The notes beneath the pieces are model-generated. The model was not told the DNA's origin. It did no database searches and worked only from the letters and a program-made list of their open reading frames with translations. The translations under genes and the position numbers were made by a program. Below are positions 17,622-26,132 of a stretch of DNA of 57,924 nucleotides, in pieces. How positions within the stretch are numbered: position 1 is the first letter of the stretch; every line of letters begins with the position of its first letter. Source of the DNA: Bacteroidales bacterium (GTDB taxonomy: Bacteria > Bacteroidota > Bacteroidia > Bacteroidales > UBA932); NCBI GenBank assembly GCA_017962705.1, contig JAGCUV010000079.1:1-57924 (forward strand), read 5' to 3'.

Positions 17622-20018
17622 TTAGAATTCTGCTTTGATACCCAAAAGGATGGTGCGCACAAGAGGCAATGCACCATAATCGATTCCGGCGAACTTATTG
17701 CCATCAGCGCCGAAGACACTCACATCCGGATTGACACCGGAATATGGGGTTATGGTGAAAAGATTGGTTCCCGTCACACTCAAACGGAGCGTCTTTATCC
17801 ATTTGACCTTCCTCACCGGAATATCATATCCCAGACTCGCCCGGGTCATGCGCAGATAATCCCCTTTCTCCACATAGTCGGCAGAATAGGCCGTCGCCCC
17901 GTCAACCAACATCTTATTCATATTATAAAGGTCAAAGCCGGAAGCACCGGAGAACTGCATTTCCACACTGACGCCGAAGAAATGGAAGTCGGTATCCAAT
18001 CCACCATATAATGAAGGGAATGGCTTGAACGTACTGATGGTATCATTCAGCATATAATGCAAATTCGAATGGCTTGTTGCAAGATTCAGGGATGCATTCC
18101 ACTGAAAATCGGGGATGGAAATGATCAACGCGGCAATCGTTCCTTCCAGGCCTCTGGTGAAGAAGGAGCGCGCATTTGAGACCAACGTCCACTTGGGACA
18201 AGTCTTCCAGACAAAACTGTCATCAAATCGCTGTCGGCCAAAGCCGAACACCGTAAATGTCTCTGTCGTCTGTTTGGACCAGTATGCCAGGTCCAGTTTG
18301 ATTCTGTCACTCAGAAAGCCCGCTTTCAGCCCGACATTCCATTCCGAACTCAAGCCATAATCATAGCCGTCAAAAAAATTGCCGAGGGTTGTCTTTGCAT
18401 CGGCATTATCGATGACGATTCCCTCTTGAAGGAGAGCGGCATCAATCAGGTTCTGCCCCATCGCCCTGCCAGACAACTGGTAGGGAAGGTAAGCGCGGTA
18501 ACCGGCCTTTCCCCATCCGCCTGTAAGTTCAAGGGCTGATACCGCCTGACTCTTCGGGAATGCGATATCGTGAATATTCACCCAGGCATTTGCGGCTGGA
18601 TAAACAAAGAATGAGCTGTCATAGCGAGGCTGTTTGTCTGCCGTACAGGAGGCAATGACACCCACAAAGGTTTTATACGCATAACTGACCTCTCCGCCCA
18701 ACGCCCAGGTGCAATAATCCTTGGAAATCTGGTGTGGAGTCGCGGCGCTTTCCCGCAGGCTGAATCCCTTTTCCCGCAAGGCATCCGTCATAAAATGATC
18801 GCCGCTCATCTTATTATATCTATTGATGTCCACATAAAAAGAGCCGGAGAGTCGAGCAGAAACTTTATGATAGACATTGATATGCCGTTCAAAACGAAAC
18901 GCCGTGTTGATCTGATAAGAAAACAACGCGTTGGCATCAATCGCGGCCGCTCTCGAAAATTGTTTCCCGAATTCGGTCCCCAGACCATACCAATTATAAC
19001 GTTTTGCATTGTTGATATCAAAGTTGACATCCGTTTTCCATTGGAAGAACTTCAAGAAATTCAGTTGCAGATAAATATTGCCATTGGAACGGAAATAATC
19101 AGCATAATCATCATGGTCGGTGGCCCAACCCTCAACGGAATTCAACTGGGCCGGTATCTGGATTCCCTGAAGGGCCAGTCCCATCGTCGGCACCCCATAA
19201 GATGCGGCAGCAGATTGCATGCTCTGGCGTCCCATGGCAGCAGAAGCATTAAACCCGAACCAAATAATTTTGTTGGTTTTCATATCGAAGTTCAACCTGA
19301 GTCCTCCGTTGCGATCGAAGCCGGAGCCGGAATAGGAACCTTGAAAATCGCGGTAGAAAGCAGAAAGCCGGAAGGCCAGTCTGTTTTTGTTGAATCCGAC
19401 AGACAAATCGTGATTGTGGGTCAGACCATTCTTCCAAGGAAATCCAAGATGGGTATGCCACACAACAGAAGGTTTCTCACTTTTTCCTTGTTTGGTAGTG
19501 ATGATGACGACACCGTTGGCGCCTCTCGTCCCATATTGTGCCGTTTCCGAGATATTTTTGAGGACTTGGATCTGCTCTATATCATATAAATTTAAAAAGT
19601 CCAGCTGGGAGAGTTTGGGGGTATAATTGAACTTTCCGTAAGTTTTGCTGTCGAAAGCGTCCAAAAACTGAAGGCTGCAATCGGACAGGACAACGCCGTC
19701 CACAATCCAGACTGGATTACTGGTAATATATGACGCATTGTGTCCCCGGACAGAGGTTGTGACAGCCCCTGCGATGTTGCCGTCAGTAGAAGTTACCTTC
19801 AAGCCGGAGACAGCCCCCTCAAGAAGATATTCGGGCGAGACAAAAACGCCCTTGGATAACTCCAGCGTATCATTTTGAGGGAGTGCGGCAAAGGAATCCG
19901 CTGCCGTAAAGAGGGATACACAGGATATAGAAAAAACGGCCAGAAACTTGAAAACCAAGTCTGGTTTTGAATTCCTGTGGAAAAATTCACTAAACTGAAT
20001 TAAAAAATCCATGGACAT
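17622..20018 (-). CDS. Short SusC-like TonB-dependent receptor without CarboxypepD domain or own SusD
   Basis: 798 residues, about 250 shorter than usual SusC. After the N-terminal signal region (~20-45) it goes almost directly into the plug: TSVRGHNASYITSNPVWIVDGVVL, then IEQIQVLKNISETAQYGTRGANGVVIITTKQG. A barrel with a C-terminal F follows. The carboxypeptidase-D-like N-terminal sandwich is absent. It is the first gene of the operon and is followed by a complete SusC/SusD pair; no SusD of its own is visible. It could be an accessory receptor for a different oligosaccharide or share the single SusD. Such short forms occur in other Bacteroidota PULs, so this need not be a truncation. Confidence 0.88.
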   Translation of the reverse strand: MSMDFLIQFSEFFHRNSKPDLVFKFLAVFSISCVSLFTAADSFAALPQNDTLELSKGVFVSPEYLLEGAVSGLKVTSTDGNIAGAVTTSVRGHNASYITSNPVWIVDGVVLSDCSLQFLDAFDSKTYGKFNYTPKLSQLDFLNLYDIEQIQVLKNISETAQYGTRGANGVVIITTKQGKSEKPSVVWHTHLGFPWKNGLTHNHDLSVGFNKNRLAFRLSAFYRDFQGSYSGSGFDRNGGLRLNFDMKTNKIIWFGFNASAAMGRQSMQSAAASYGVPTMGLALQGIQIPAQLNSVEGWATDHDDYADYFRSNGNIYLQLNFLKFFQWKTDVNFDINNAKRYNWYGLGTEFGKQFSRAAAIDANALFSYQINTAFRFERHINVYHKVSARLSGSFYVDINRYNKMSGDHFMTDALREKGFSLRESAATPHQISKDYCTWALGGEVSYAYKTFVGVIASCTADKQPRYDSSFFVYPAANAWVNIHDIAFPKSQAVSALELTGGWGKAGYRAYLPYQLSGRAMGQNLIDAALLQEGIVIDNADAKTTLGNFFDGYDYGLSSEWNVGLKAGFLSDRIKLDLAYWSKQTTETFTVFGFGRQRFDDSFVWKTCPKWTLVSNARSFFTRGLEGTIAALIISIPDFQWNASLNLATSHSNLHYMLNDTISTFKPFPSLYGGLDTDFHFFGVSVEMQFSGASGFDLYNMNKMLVDGATAYSADYVEKGDYLRMTRASLGYDIPVRKVKWIKTLRLSVTGTNLFTITPYSGVNPDVSVFGADGNKFAGIDYGALPLVRTILLGIKAEF

Positions 20019-20037
20019 TTACGCAATTTAACTGCCG

Positions 20038-20045
20038 CAAATATC
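20038..20045 (-). promoter_or_regulatory. Possible -7 box for the minus-strand PUL
   Basis: GATATTTG on the minus strand, about 20 bp before the first PUL gene, matches the Bacteroidota -7 consensus TAnnTTTG at all but one fixed position. No clear -33 TTTG is seen, so this is tentative. Confidence 0.35.
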
Positions 20046-20125
20046 CACAAATTTTCTTAAGCGAAATTCCACTTATGACGAAACCGCATTTCGAATTTGT
20101 TGAATAGCGAAAAGGGAGCACAGGT

Positions 20126-20160
20126 AAAAAATTTCGGGCCCCTTCGTTCGGGGCCCGAAA
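20126..20160 (-). terminator. Rho-independent terminator after the EF-G2 gene
   Basis: A perfect 11-bp stem (20132-20142 with 20150-20160; TTTCGGGCCCC) with a 7-base loop. On the minus strand it is followed by six T. It lies 36 bp past the EF-G2 stop and separates that gene from the PUL start. Confidence 0.9.
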
Positions 20161-20195
20161 ACTTTTTACTTGTGCGTGAGAGCCTTGTGCGAGGC

Positions 20196-22349
20196 TTACT
20201 CTTCCGTCTCGCTTTCGAGGTAGGCCTTGAGAAGTTTCTCCTGCACGTCGCCGGGAACGGGCTGGTAGTCGGCAAAGTCCATCGTGAAGGTGGCGCTGCC
20301 GGAGGTCAGCGAGCTCAGCGTCGTGGAGTACTTGTAAAGTTCGGCGAGCGGAACGCGGGCCTTGAGGGTGGAGAAGCCACGGTCGGTGCCCATACCCTCG
20401 ATGAGGGCGCGGCGGTTCTGCAGGTCGGACATACAGGCACCCATGTACTCGGAGGGAGTCATGACTTCGAGGTTGTAAATCGGCTCCATGATCTTCGGGC
20501 CGGCGTTGCGGAAAGCTTCTTTGAAGGCATTGCGGGCGGCCAGCACGAAGGAGATTTCGTTGGAGTCCACAGGGTGCATCTTACCGTCGTAGACATAGAC
20601 GCGGATATCGCGGGCAAAGGAACCGGTCAACGGACCTTCGTTCATCTTATCCATAATACCCTTGAGGATGGCGGGCATGAAGCGCGCGTCGATGGCGCCG
20701 CCGACCACGCAGTTGTAGAACTCCAGACGGCCGCCCCATTCGAGGTCTTTGGTCTCTTCCGTCTTGATGTTGAGCACCACATCCTTGCCGTTGATCTTGA
20801 AGTTGCGGGGTGTCTCGACACCTTCTTCGTAGGGGCAGACCAGCAAGTGAACCTCACCGAACTGACCGGCGCCACCGGACTGTTTCTTGTGACGATACTC
20901 GGCGGTAGCGATCTTGGTGATGGTCTCACGATAGGAAATACGCGGGGCGAAGGTCTCCATGTCGATTTTGTTCTCGTTTTTGAGACGCCACTTCACGATA
21001 TTGACGTGCTGCTCGCCCTGGGCCATCAGGATGGTCTGCTTCATTTCCTTGTGGTATTCCACGATAACGGTGGGGTCCTCGGCGGAAATTTTGGAAAGGG
21101 CTTCGCTCATCTTCTCCTCGTCCTTCTGCTCGGCGGCCTTGATGGCGCAACGATACTTGGGAGCCGGGAACACGATGTGCTCGTAGGACTTGTCAAAACC
21201 GGGCACGGCCAGGGTGGCGTCGGTCTTGGCGGTACGGAGTTTCACGGTACAACCGATATCACCGGCCTGCATCTGGGACAATTTCTCTTTCTTCTTGCCG
21301 GCCACGGAATATAAGGCGCTGATGAGATCTTTCTCACCCGTCTCGGGATTCTCGAGATCCTGGCCTTCATTGAGCGTGCCGCTCATCACCTTGAAATAGG
21401 CCACCTCGCCGAGGTGCTGTTCGACCGCCGTCTTATAAATAAAGAGGGAGGTCTTGCCGGAAGCGTCGCAAGCGACTTCGTCCCCTTCAACGGTCTTGGC
21501 TTTGCGCTCGGCGGGAGTGGGAGCCACATTGATGGTGAATTCCATCAAGCGTTTCACACCGATGTTCTTCTTTCCGCTGAGGCAGAAAATGGGCAGCACT
21601 TCGCCGCTGCGGATACCGATGCCCAGACCCTGGCGGATTTCATCTTCACTCAGTTCACCGGACTCGAAGAATTTCTCCATCAAGCTCTCGTCGTACTCGG
21701 CGGCACGCTCGATGAGTTCGTTGCGGAGATCTTCAGCCTGAGAAGCAAATTCGGCGGGAATGTCTTTGTCTTCCCGTTTGCCCATATCGTCGAGGAAATG
21801 ATAATAGCGCATTTTCAGCACATCGATGAAGCCGTCAAAGCCCGGACCGGGGTTCATCGGGAACTGGATGATGACGGGCTTCTTGCCGAACGCCTCTTTC
21901 ATTCCGTCCAGCGTACCTTCCCAGTTGGCTTTCTCACCATCCAGTTGGTTGACCGCGCACAAAAGCGGAATATTGTAGGTTTCGGCATAGCGCTGGTAAA
22001 TCTCGGTACCCACCTCGACACCTTGCTGGGCATTGACCACCAGGATACCGGTCTCGCAGACCTTGAAGGCGGAGATGGCACCGCCGACGAAATCGTCGGC
22101 TCCCGGCGCGTCGATGATATTGAACTTGGTGTCCATAAATTCCGCATACAGCGGAGTAGAAAAGATGGAACGCTGGTTCAGTTGCTCGACCTCGGTGTTG
22201 TCGGACACGGTGTTCTTGCCTTCTACGGTACCTTTGCGGTCGATGACTTTGCCCTCGAGGAGCATTGCCTCAGATAACGTGGTCTTACCGGATTTCGTGC
22301 TGCCGATGAGAACCACGTTGCGGATGTTTTGGGTGGAATACGTTTTCAT
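20196..22349 (-). CDS. fusA2: EF-G2-type elongation factor G paralog with altered GTPase motifs
   Basis: 717 residues with the five-domain EF-G layout. The P-loop GSTKSGKTT is at 16-24. The G3 motif reads DAPGA (80-84) instead of DTPGH, so the catalytic His of translational GTPases is missing. G4 reads NQLD (134-137) instead of NKxD. Domain IV and C-terminal domain signatures (SGGAGQFGEV; EPIYNLEVMTPSEYMGACMSDLQNRRALIEGM) are intact. This matches the EF-G2 paralog reported in Bacteroides thetaiotaomicron, which supports translocation without GTP hydrolysis and matters in carbon starvation and gut colonisation. It has its own promoter and terminator. It is not the main EF-G. Confidence 0.9.
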   Translation of the reverse strand: MKTYSTQNIRNVVLIGSTKSGKTTLSEAMLLEGKVIDRKGTVEGKNTVSDNTEVEQLNQRSIFSTPLYAEFMDTKFNIIDAPGADDFVGGAISAFKVCETGILVVNAQQGVEVGTEIYQRYAETYNIPLLCAVNQLDGEKANWEGTLDGMKEAFGKKPVIIQFPMNPGPGFDGFIDVLKMRYYHFLDDMGKREDKDIPAEFASQAEDLRNELIERAAEYDESLMEKFFESGELSEDEIRQGLGIGIRSGEVLPIFCLSGKKNIGVKRLMEFTINVAPTPAERKAKTVEGDEVACDASGKTSLFIYKTAVEQHLGEVAYFKVMSGTLNEGQDLENPETGEKDLISALYSVAGKKKEKLSQMQAGDIGCTVKLRTAKTDATLAVPGFDKSYEHIVFPAPKYRCAIKAAEQKDEEKMSEALSKISAEDPTVIVEYHKEMKQTILMAQGEQHVNIVKWRLKNENKIDMETFAPRISYRETITKIATAEYRHKKQSGGAGQFGEVHLLVCPYEEGVETPRNFKINGKDVVLNIKTEETKDLEWGGRLEFYNCVVGGAIDARFMPAILKGIMDKMNEGPLTGSFARDIRVYVYDGKMHPVDSNEISFVLAARNAFKEAFRNAGPKIMEPIYNLEVMTPSEYMGACMSDLQNRRALIEGMGTDRGFSTLKARVPLAELYKYSTTLSSLTSGSATFTMDFADYQPVPGDVQEKLLKAYLESETEE

Positions 22350-22395
22350 TTATTTAAATTTTAATGATTATCTCCCTTCAAATTGGGCGTGATTG

Positions 22396-22428
22396 CAAAT
22401 CTAATCATTTATTTTCGCAAAATCAATA
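22396..22428 (-). promoter_or_regulatory. Promoter of the EF-G2 gene
   Basis: On the minus strand TAGATTTG (22396-22403) matches the TAnnTTTG -7 box. A TTG lies 20 bp upstream (22424-22426), a reasonable -33. The -33 part overlaps the stop codon of the GH78 gene. Confidence 0.6.
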
Positions 22429-25038
22429 GTTTTTTTGCGTAAGCGTATAGTTTCCGCTCTCGTACAGCTTGGACACGGTCTCTCCCGGGAGGGTGACGGA
22501 AGCGACAGCATCTTGCGGAATGGTGAAATCCCAGACCCATTGGTCCTCTTCATAACGCCACGCGCTCTTGATCAGACCGGCGGCGGAATGGTATTCCGCC
22601 TTGATCCAGCCCAACCGCTTGTCGGGAACCGGCTTGAGCACGATGTGCTTGAAGCCGGCGCCTTCGGCCGTACAGGAGATACCGGCGGCCGTCTCCCAAA
22701 TCCATTCGCCGACGCAGCCGTAGGCGTAATGGTTGAAACTGTTCATTCCCTTCGGACCCATTCCGGACTCGATGGTATAACTGTTCCAGCGCTCCCAGAT
22801 GGTGGTCGCGCCATTATCCACGGAATAAAGCCAGCTGGGGTTCTTGCGTTGGAAGAGCAAGTCCCAGGCGATATCGGCCATTCCGTTGTCGGTCAGGGTA
22901 CTCATCAGGATGGAAGTGCCCAGGAAACCGGTCTGCAGGCAGCCGCCGTGTGCGCGGAAATTCTCGCGCAGGCGTTCTTTCATCGCCTCCAGCGCCTCTC
23001 CTTCGACCAATTGACAACGCATCGCAAACAGCGCGGGCGTCTGCATCGTATTGAGGATTTCCAATTTGAACAGACCCTTGTCCGTAAAGAAGGTCTTGCA
23101 CAGATAGGCACGGGCCTCCGCGACCATCTGCTCGTATCGGCCGGCATCCCGCCCGGTAGCCGCAGCCATGTCACGCATCATTTCGGCATCCATCAGCCAG
23201 TAGCAGCCCCCCATAAAATTCCAATATTCGATGGCCTCGGGGAGCGGAATCGTCTTCTTGCCCTTTTTGTCCGGACTGAAAGCACTCTTCGAACTGCTCT
23301 CCAAAGGCTCGTAGCTGAGCCAGTCCGCCCATTGGTAGTTCCCGTTGTCCTCTTTGACATGCTTATGCTCGTAACGCGTCTCGTTGAGATGGGAGACATA
23401 GCGTTCCATCGCAGCCCAGTTCTCATCCACGATGGCAGTGTCGCCAAACTGTTTCCAGACGATCCAAGGGACGATGACGCCGGCGTCCGCCCAACCGAAA
23501 CGGAAGGTATTGAAGCCGGACATCCCCGGCGGGCACACACCCGGGAAACCGCCGTTCGCGTGCTGGCAATCCCTGATATCCCGTGTCCATTTGTGGAAAA
23601 AACTGTCCGTATTGGCAAAGAAAGTGCCCGTCTCGGCAAAAACCTGGGTATCAGCCGTCCAGCCCAATCGTTCGTTGCGTTGCGGGCAATCGGTCGGGAC
23701 AGAAAGATAATTGCTCCGCTGCCCCCAGATCGCGTTGGAGATCAATTGGTTGATACTTGCATTACCCGTTTCGATCCGTCCTGTTTCCATTTCTTTCGAG
23801 ATGGAAGTAACGGGAATGGAGCGCACGGAACGAATCTTGACGGGAGCGTCAGCATATACGGCCATGTAACGATATCCGAAAAACGTGCATTGCGGGTGGT
23901 AGCGCACCCAACCCTTGCTTTTTCCAAAGGTGTAGTCCATACGGAAGCAATCCTTCGGGGTTCGGAGGTTCGTACGATGGACACTCCCTTCCGGACCGTC
24001 CATTCCGCGGCTTTTCGCGCCGCAGCCGTCATTCAGTATCTCCCCGGGCAACACGGTCAGGGTGGTCCCTTCCGCCGCCTTGAAACAGAACTCGGGAACG
24101 GCCGCCGCATTCTGGCCGAAATCCACCACCAGTTGCTCTCCGGGGTTGAGCACCATCGTTTCGCCGGGGGTGAATTCTTTGACGATATTCACCTTGCCGT
24201 ACGCATCTTCGCTGCGCTCCAGCGTATCTTTCCAGGTATATGCTTGTACGGGATTCAGGGCGATGTCCTTGCGGAGATAGATTTCCGCGCCGGACGTGTG
24301 AAGAATTTCTCCTTGGAATTCCCGGTTGACTTCGGGGGTAGAGAGGGAGTCCGGGGTCAAGTATCCCGGCAAGATGCGAGCGTCATATTCTTCGCCGTCG
24401 AAAATATCGGCGTGCCGGACCGGACCGGCGATACCGGCTTTCCAATGGAGGGTGTCTGTCCCGAACAATTGGACGCTGCCATCTTCGAAGCAGAGTTCCA
24501 ACACGCTGCGGAAGGCGCATTTGCGTCCCGTCATTCCGATTTGACCGGAACGGCTGACGATGCGGTCCGCCCACCAGCCGGGAGTCACCTGTGCCGCCAG
24601 TTGGTTGGTCGCGCCGTCCCCTTTCTTCAGCATCTCGCTGACATCATAGGTGAATGAAATCTTGGTCTTGGCGTAGTGCGTGAAGCCCGGTTTGAGGAAT
24701 TGTTCCTGTCCGACGGGCTGTCCGTTGAGATAGAGGGAGTAAACGCCCAGGCCGGCAGTCATCCAACGGGCGGAAACGACTTTCTTGTCGTTGGTCAGCT
24801 GCGCAACAAACCAGGACGCACCGTCCGCCGCACGGGAAGAACTCGTCCATCCACCGACTTTTTTCTCCACCACAGGAGCGTTCACGACAGAAATCCATTC
24901 GGAAACCGTCCAGGCGTCAGAAGCCAAAGACTCTGTCAAAGGAGCCTTCTTTTCATCACATTGGCACGCTCCGCATAGCAGGAGCAAAATAACGGCGGCA
25001 AACACCCGCATGGGCCGGAAGAGAAGAGTAGGTTTCAT
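22423..25038 (-). CDS. GH78 alpha-L-rhamnosidase, lipoprotein
   Basis: 871 residues. Lipoprotein signal (LLLLCGAC, Cys22/25). N-terminal beta-sandwich domains (~40-415) contain the GH78 features WFVAQL, YSLYLNGQPVG and LVVDFGQN. The (alpha/alpha)6 catalytic barrel starts around 420, with SVPTDCPQRNERLGWTADTQ at 447-465 and FPGVCPP further on. ATTIWERWNSY and NHYAYGCVGEWIWE mark the end of the barrel before the C-terminal beta domain. It releases terminal alpha-L-rhamnose, for example from rhamnogalacturonan or plant glycosides. It is transcribed in the same direction as the pectin-like PUL but separated from it by EF-G2 and a terminator, so it is probably regulated separately. Confidence 0.93.
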   Translation of the reverse strand: MKPTLLFRPMRVFAAVILLLLCGACQCDEKKAPLTESLASDAWTVSEWISVVNAPVVEKKVGGWTSSSRAADGASWFVAQLTNDKKVVSARWMTAGLGVYSLYLNGQPVGQEQFLKPGFTHYAKTKISFTYDVSEMLKKGDGATNQLAAQVTPGWWADRIVSRSGQIGMTGRKCAFRSVLELCFEDGSVQLFGTDTLHWKAGIAGPVRHADIFDGEEYDARILPGYLTPDSLSTPEVNREFQGEILHTSGAEIYLRKDIALNPVQAYTWKDTLERSEDAYGKVNIVKEFTPGETMVLNPGEQLVVDFGQNAAAVPEFCFKAAEGTTLTVLPGEILNDGCGAKSRGMDGPEGSVHRTNLRTPKDCFRMDYTFGKSKGWVRYHPQCTFFGYRYMAVYADAPVKIRSVRSIPVTSISKEMETGRIETGNASINQLISNAIWGQRSNYLSVPTDCPQRNERLGWTADTQVFAETGTFFANTDSFFHKWTRDIRDCQHANGGFPGVCPPGMSGFNTFRFGWADAGVIVPWIVWKQFGDTAIVDENWAAMERYVSHLNETRYEHKHVKEDNGNYQWADWLSYEPLESSSKSAFSPDKKGKKTIPLPEAIEYWNFMGGCYWLMDAEMMRDMAAATGRDAGRYEQMVAEARAYLCKTFFTDKGLFKLEILNTMQTPALFAMRCQLVEGEALEAMKERLRENFRAHGGCLQTGFLGTSILMSTLTDNGMADIAWDLLFQRKNPSWLYSVDNGATTIWERWNSYTIESGMGPKGMNSFNHYAYGCVGEWIWETAAGISCTAEGAGFKHIVLKPVPDKRLGWIKAEYHSAAGLIKSAWRYEEDQWVWDFTIPQDAVASVTLPGETVSKLYESGNYTLTQKNY

Positions 25039-25052
25039 CTATAGAATGGTTT

Positions 25053-26120
25053 TTATTTCGCAGATGGGTTGTTTTTGGGAGCCTGAGGCTGTGATTTACG
25101 TTGATTTTTCCACTTGTCACGGGCCAACTGCTGCATATCGACGACCGCATCGCGTTCGTCCACAATCTCATCGCCCAGAATGGTCTCGATGACATCTTCC
25201 ATCGTCACAATGCCTTGGAAAGAGCCGTATTCGTCGATGATGACCGCAATCTGCTCATTCTTCTCTGACATCGTGTCCCAAATCTGTCCGAAAGGAGTGT
25301 CTTCCGGAAAACTCTCGATGGGACGCTTGATATCCCGCAATGTCTTGTCGTATTTATCCTCGGCCATCAGTTGCAGGGCATCCATCCGAAGAATGTAGCC
25401 GGTGATATACTCATCGTTGCCATCGTAAACGGGAATGCGGCTGTGATGGTAATAACGGCGGTCTTTGTAGAACGCCTTGACCGTCATCGACTCGGGAGCG
25501 ATGGCTGCCACCACGCGCGGCGTCATCGCTTCGTAGGCCTTGATTTCGTCGATATTGATGACGTTCTGGATGATTTCGTTTTCATCCTCGTCCAACTGTC
25601 CGGATTCTTCGGCCACATCGGCCATCGCGCTCACCTCTTCTCGGGAAATGGTGTTGGCGTCCTGCTCCCGGGGCGTAATCCATTTTTGAAGGCTTTCTAC
25701 GCAGAGGACGATGGGATACAGGCAGAAAATCAGGCCCTTGATGATGATGGCGGTCGGCCCCATCAGGGATTTCCAATGGGTGGTCCCGATGGTCTTGGGG
25801 ATGATTTCCGCAAAAACGAGAATCAGAATCGTCGTGAGGGCGCTCACCAGCCCGAACCAGGCACTGCCGAAGAGGATGTTGGCTTGCTGGCCGACGCCCG
25901 CCGCACCGATGGTGTTGGCGATGGTATTGAGGGAAAGGATGGCCGCCAATGCGCGGGACGAATCCTGTTTGTAGTTCTTCATCAAGGAGGCCGGCCGGTA
26001 GCCTTCTTCCTCCCTCATGGTAATATAGGAAAGGGGCGTACTCATCAACGTAGCTTCCAAGATAGAGCATAAAAAGGATATGCCCATCGCGCCCAACAAA
26101 AATGCCAATAACAAAGTCAT
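25053..26120 (-). CDS. CNNM/CorC-type membrane protein (DUF21 plus CBS pair)
   Basis: 355 residues. An N-terminal DUF21/CNNM domain with three to four membrane segments (FLLGAMGISFLCSILEA; ALTTILILVFAEIIPKTIG) holds the family's EIIPKTIG motif. A CBS pair follows at ~200-325 (SRIPVYDGNDEYITGYI; IAVIIDEYGSFQGIVTMEDVIETILGDEI). The C-terminal CorC_HlyC domain is absent, giving a shorter protein than the ~420-residue CorC/TlyC type. Proteins of this family take part in magnesium or other divalent-cation export. It sits 12 bp downstream of the broken phosphatase gene, so the two may be cotranscribed. Confidence 0.9.
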   Translation of the reverse strand: MTLLLAFLLGAMGISFLCSILEATLMSTPLSYITMREEEGYRPASLMKNYKQDSSRALAAILSLNTIANTIGAAGVGQQANILFGSAWFGLVSALTTILILVFAEIIPKTIGTTHWKSLMGPTAIIIKGLIFCLYPIVLCVESLQKWITPREQDANTISREEVSAMADVAEESGQLDEDENEIIQNVINIDEIKAYEAMTPRVVAAIAPESMTVKAFYKDRRYYHHSRIPVYDGNDEYITGYILRMDALQLMAEDKYDKTLRDIKRPIESFPEDTPFGQIWDTMSEKNEQIAVIIDEYGSFQGIVTMEDVIETILGDEIVDERDAVVDMQQLARDKWKNQRKSQPQAPKNNPSAK

Positions 26121-26132
26121 ACTGATACCGGA

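Noticed and set aside
17622-20018. Short SusC-like gene as a truncated pseudogene
   Set aside because: It has its own signal region, plug and complete C-terminal barrel with terminal F; short SusC forms without the CarboxypepD domain occur elsewhere.
20097-21314. 405-codon plus-strand ORF opposite EF-G2
   Set aside because: Antisense to highly conserved EF-G sequence; low-complexity Gly/Leu-rich translation with no recognisable family.
22435-24657. 740-codon plus-strand ORF opposite the rhamnosidase
   Set aside because: Lies wholly inside the well-supported GH78 gene on the other strand.
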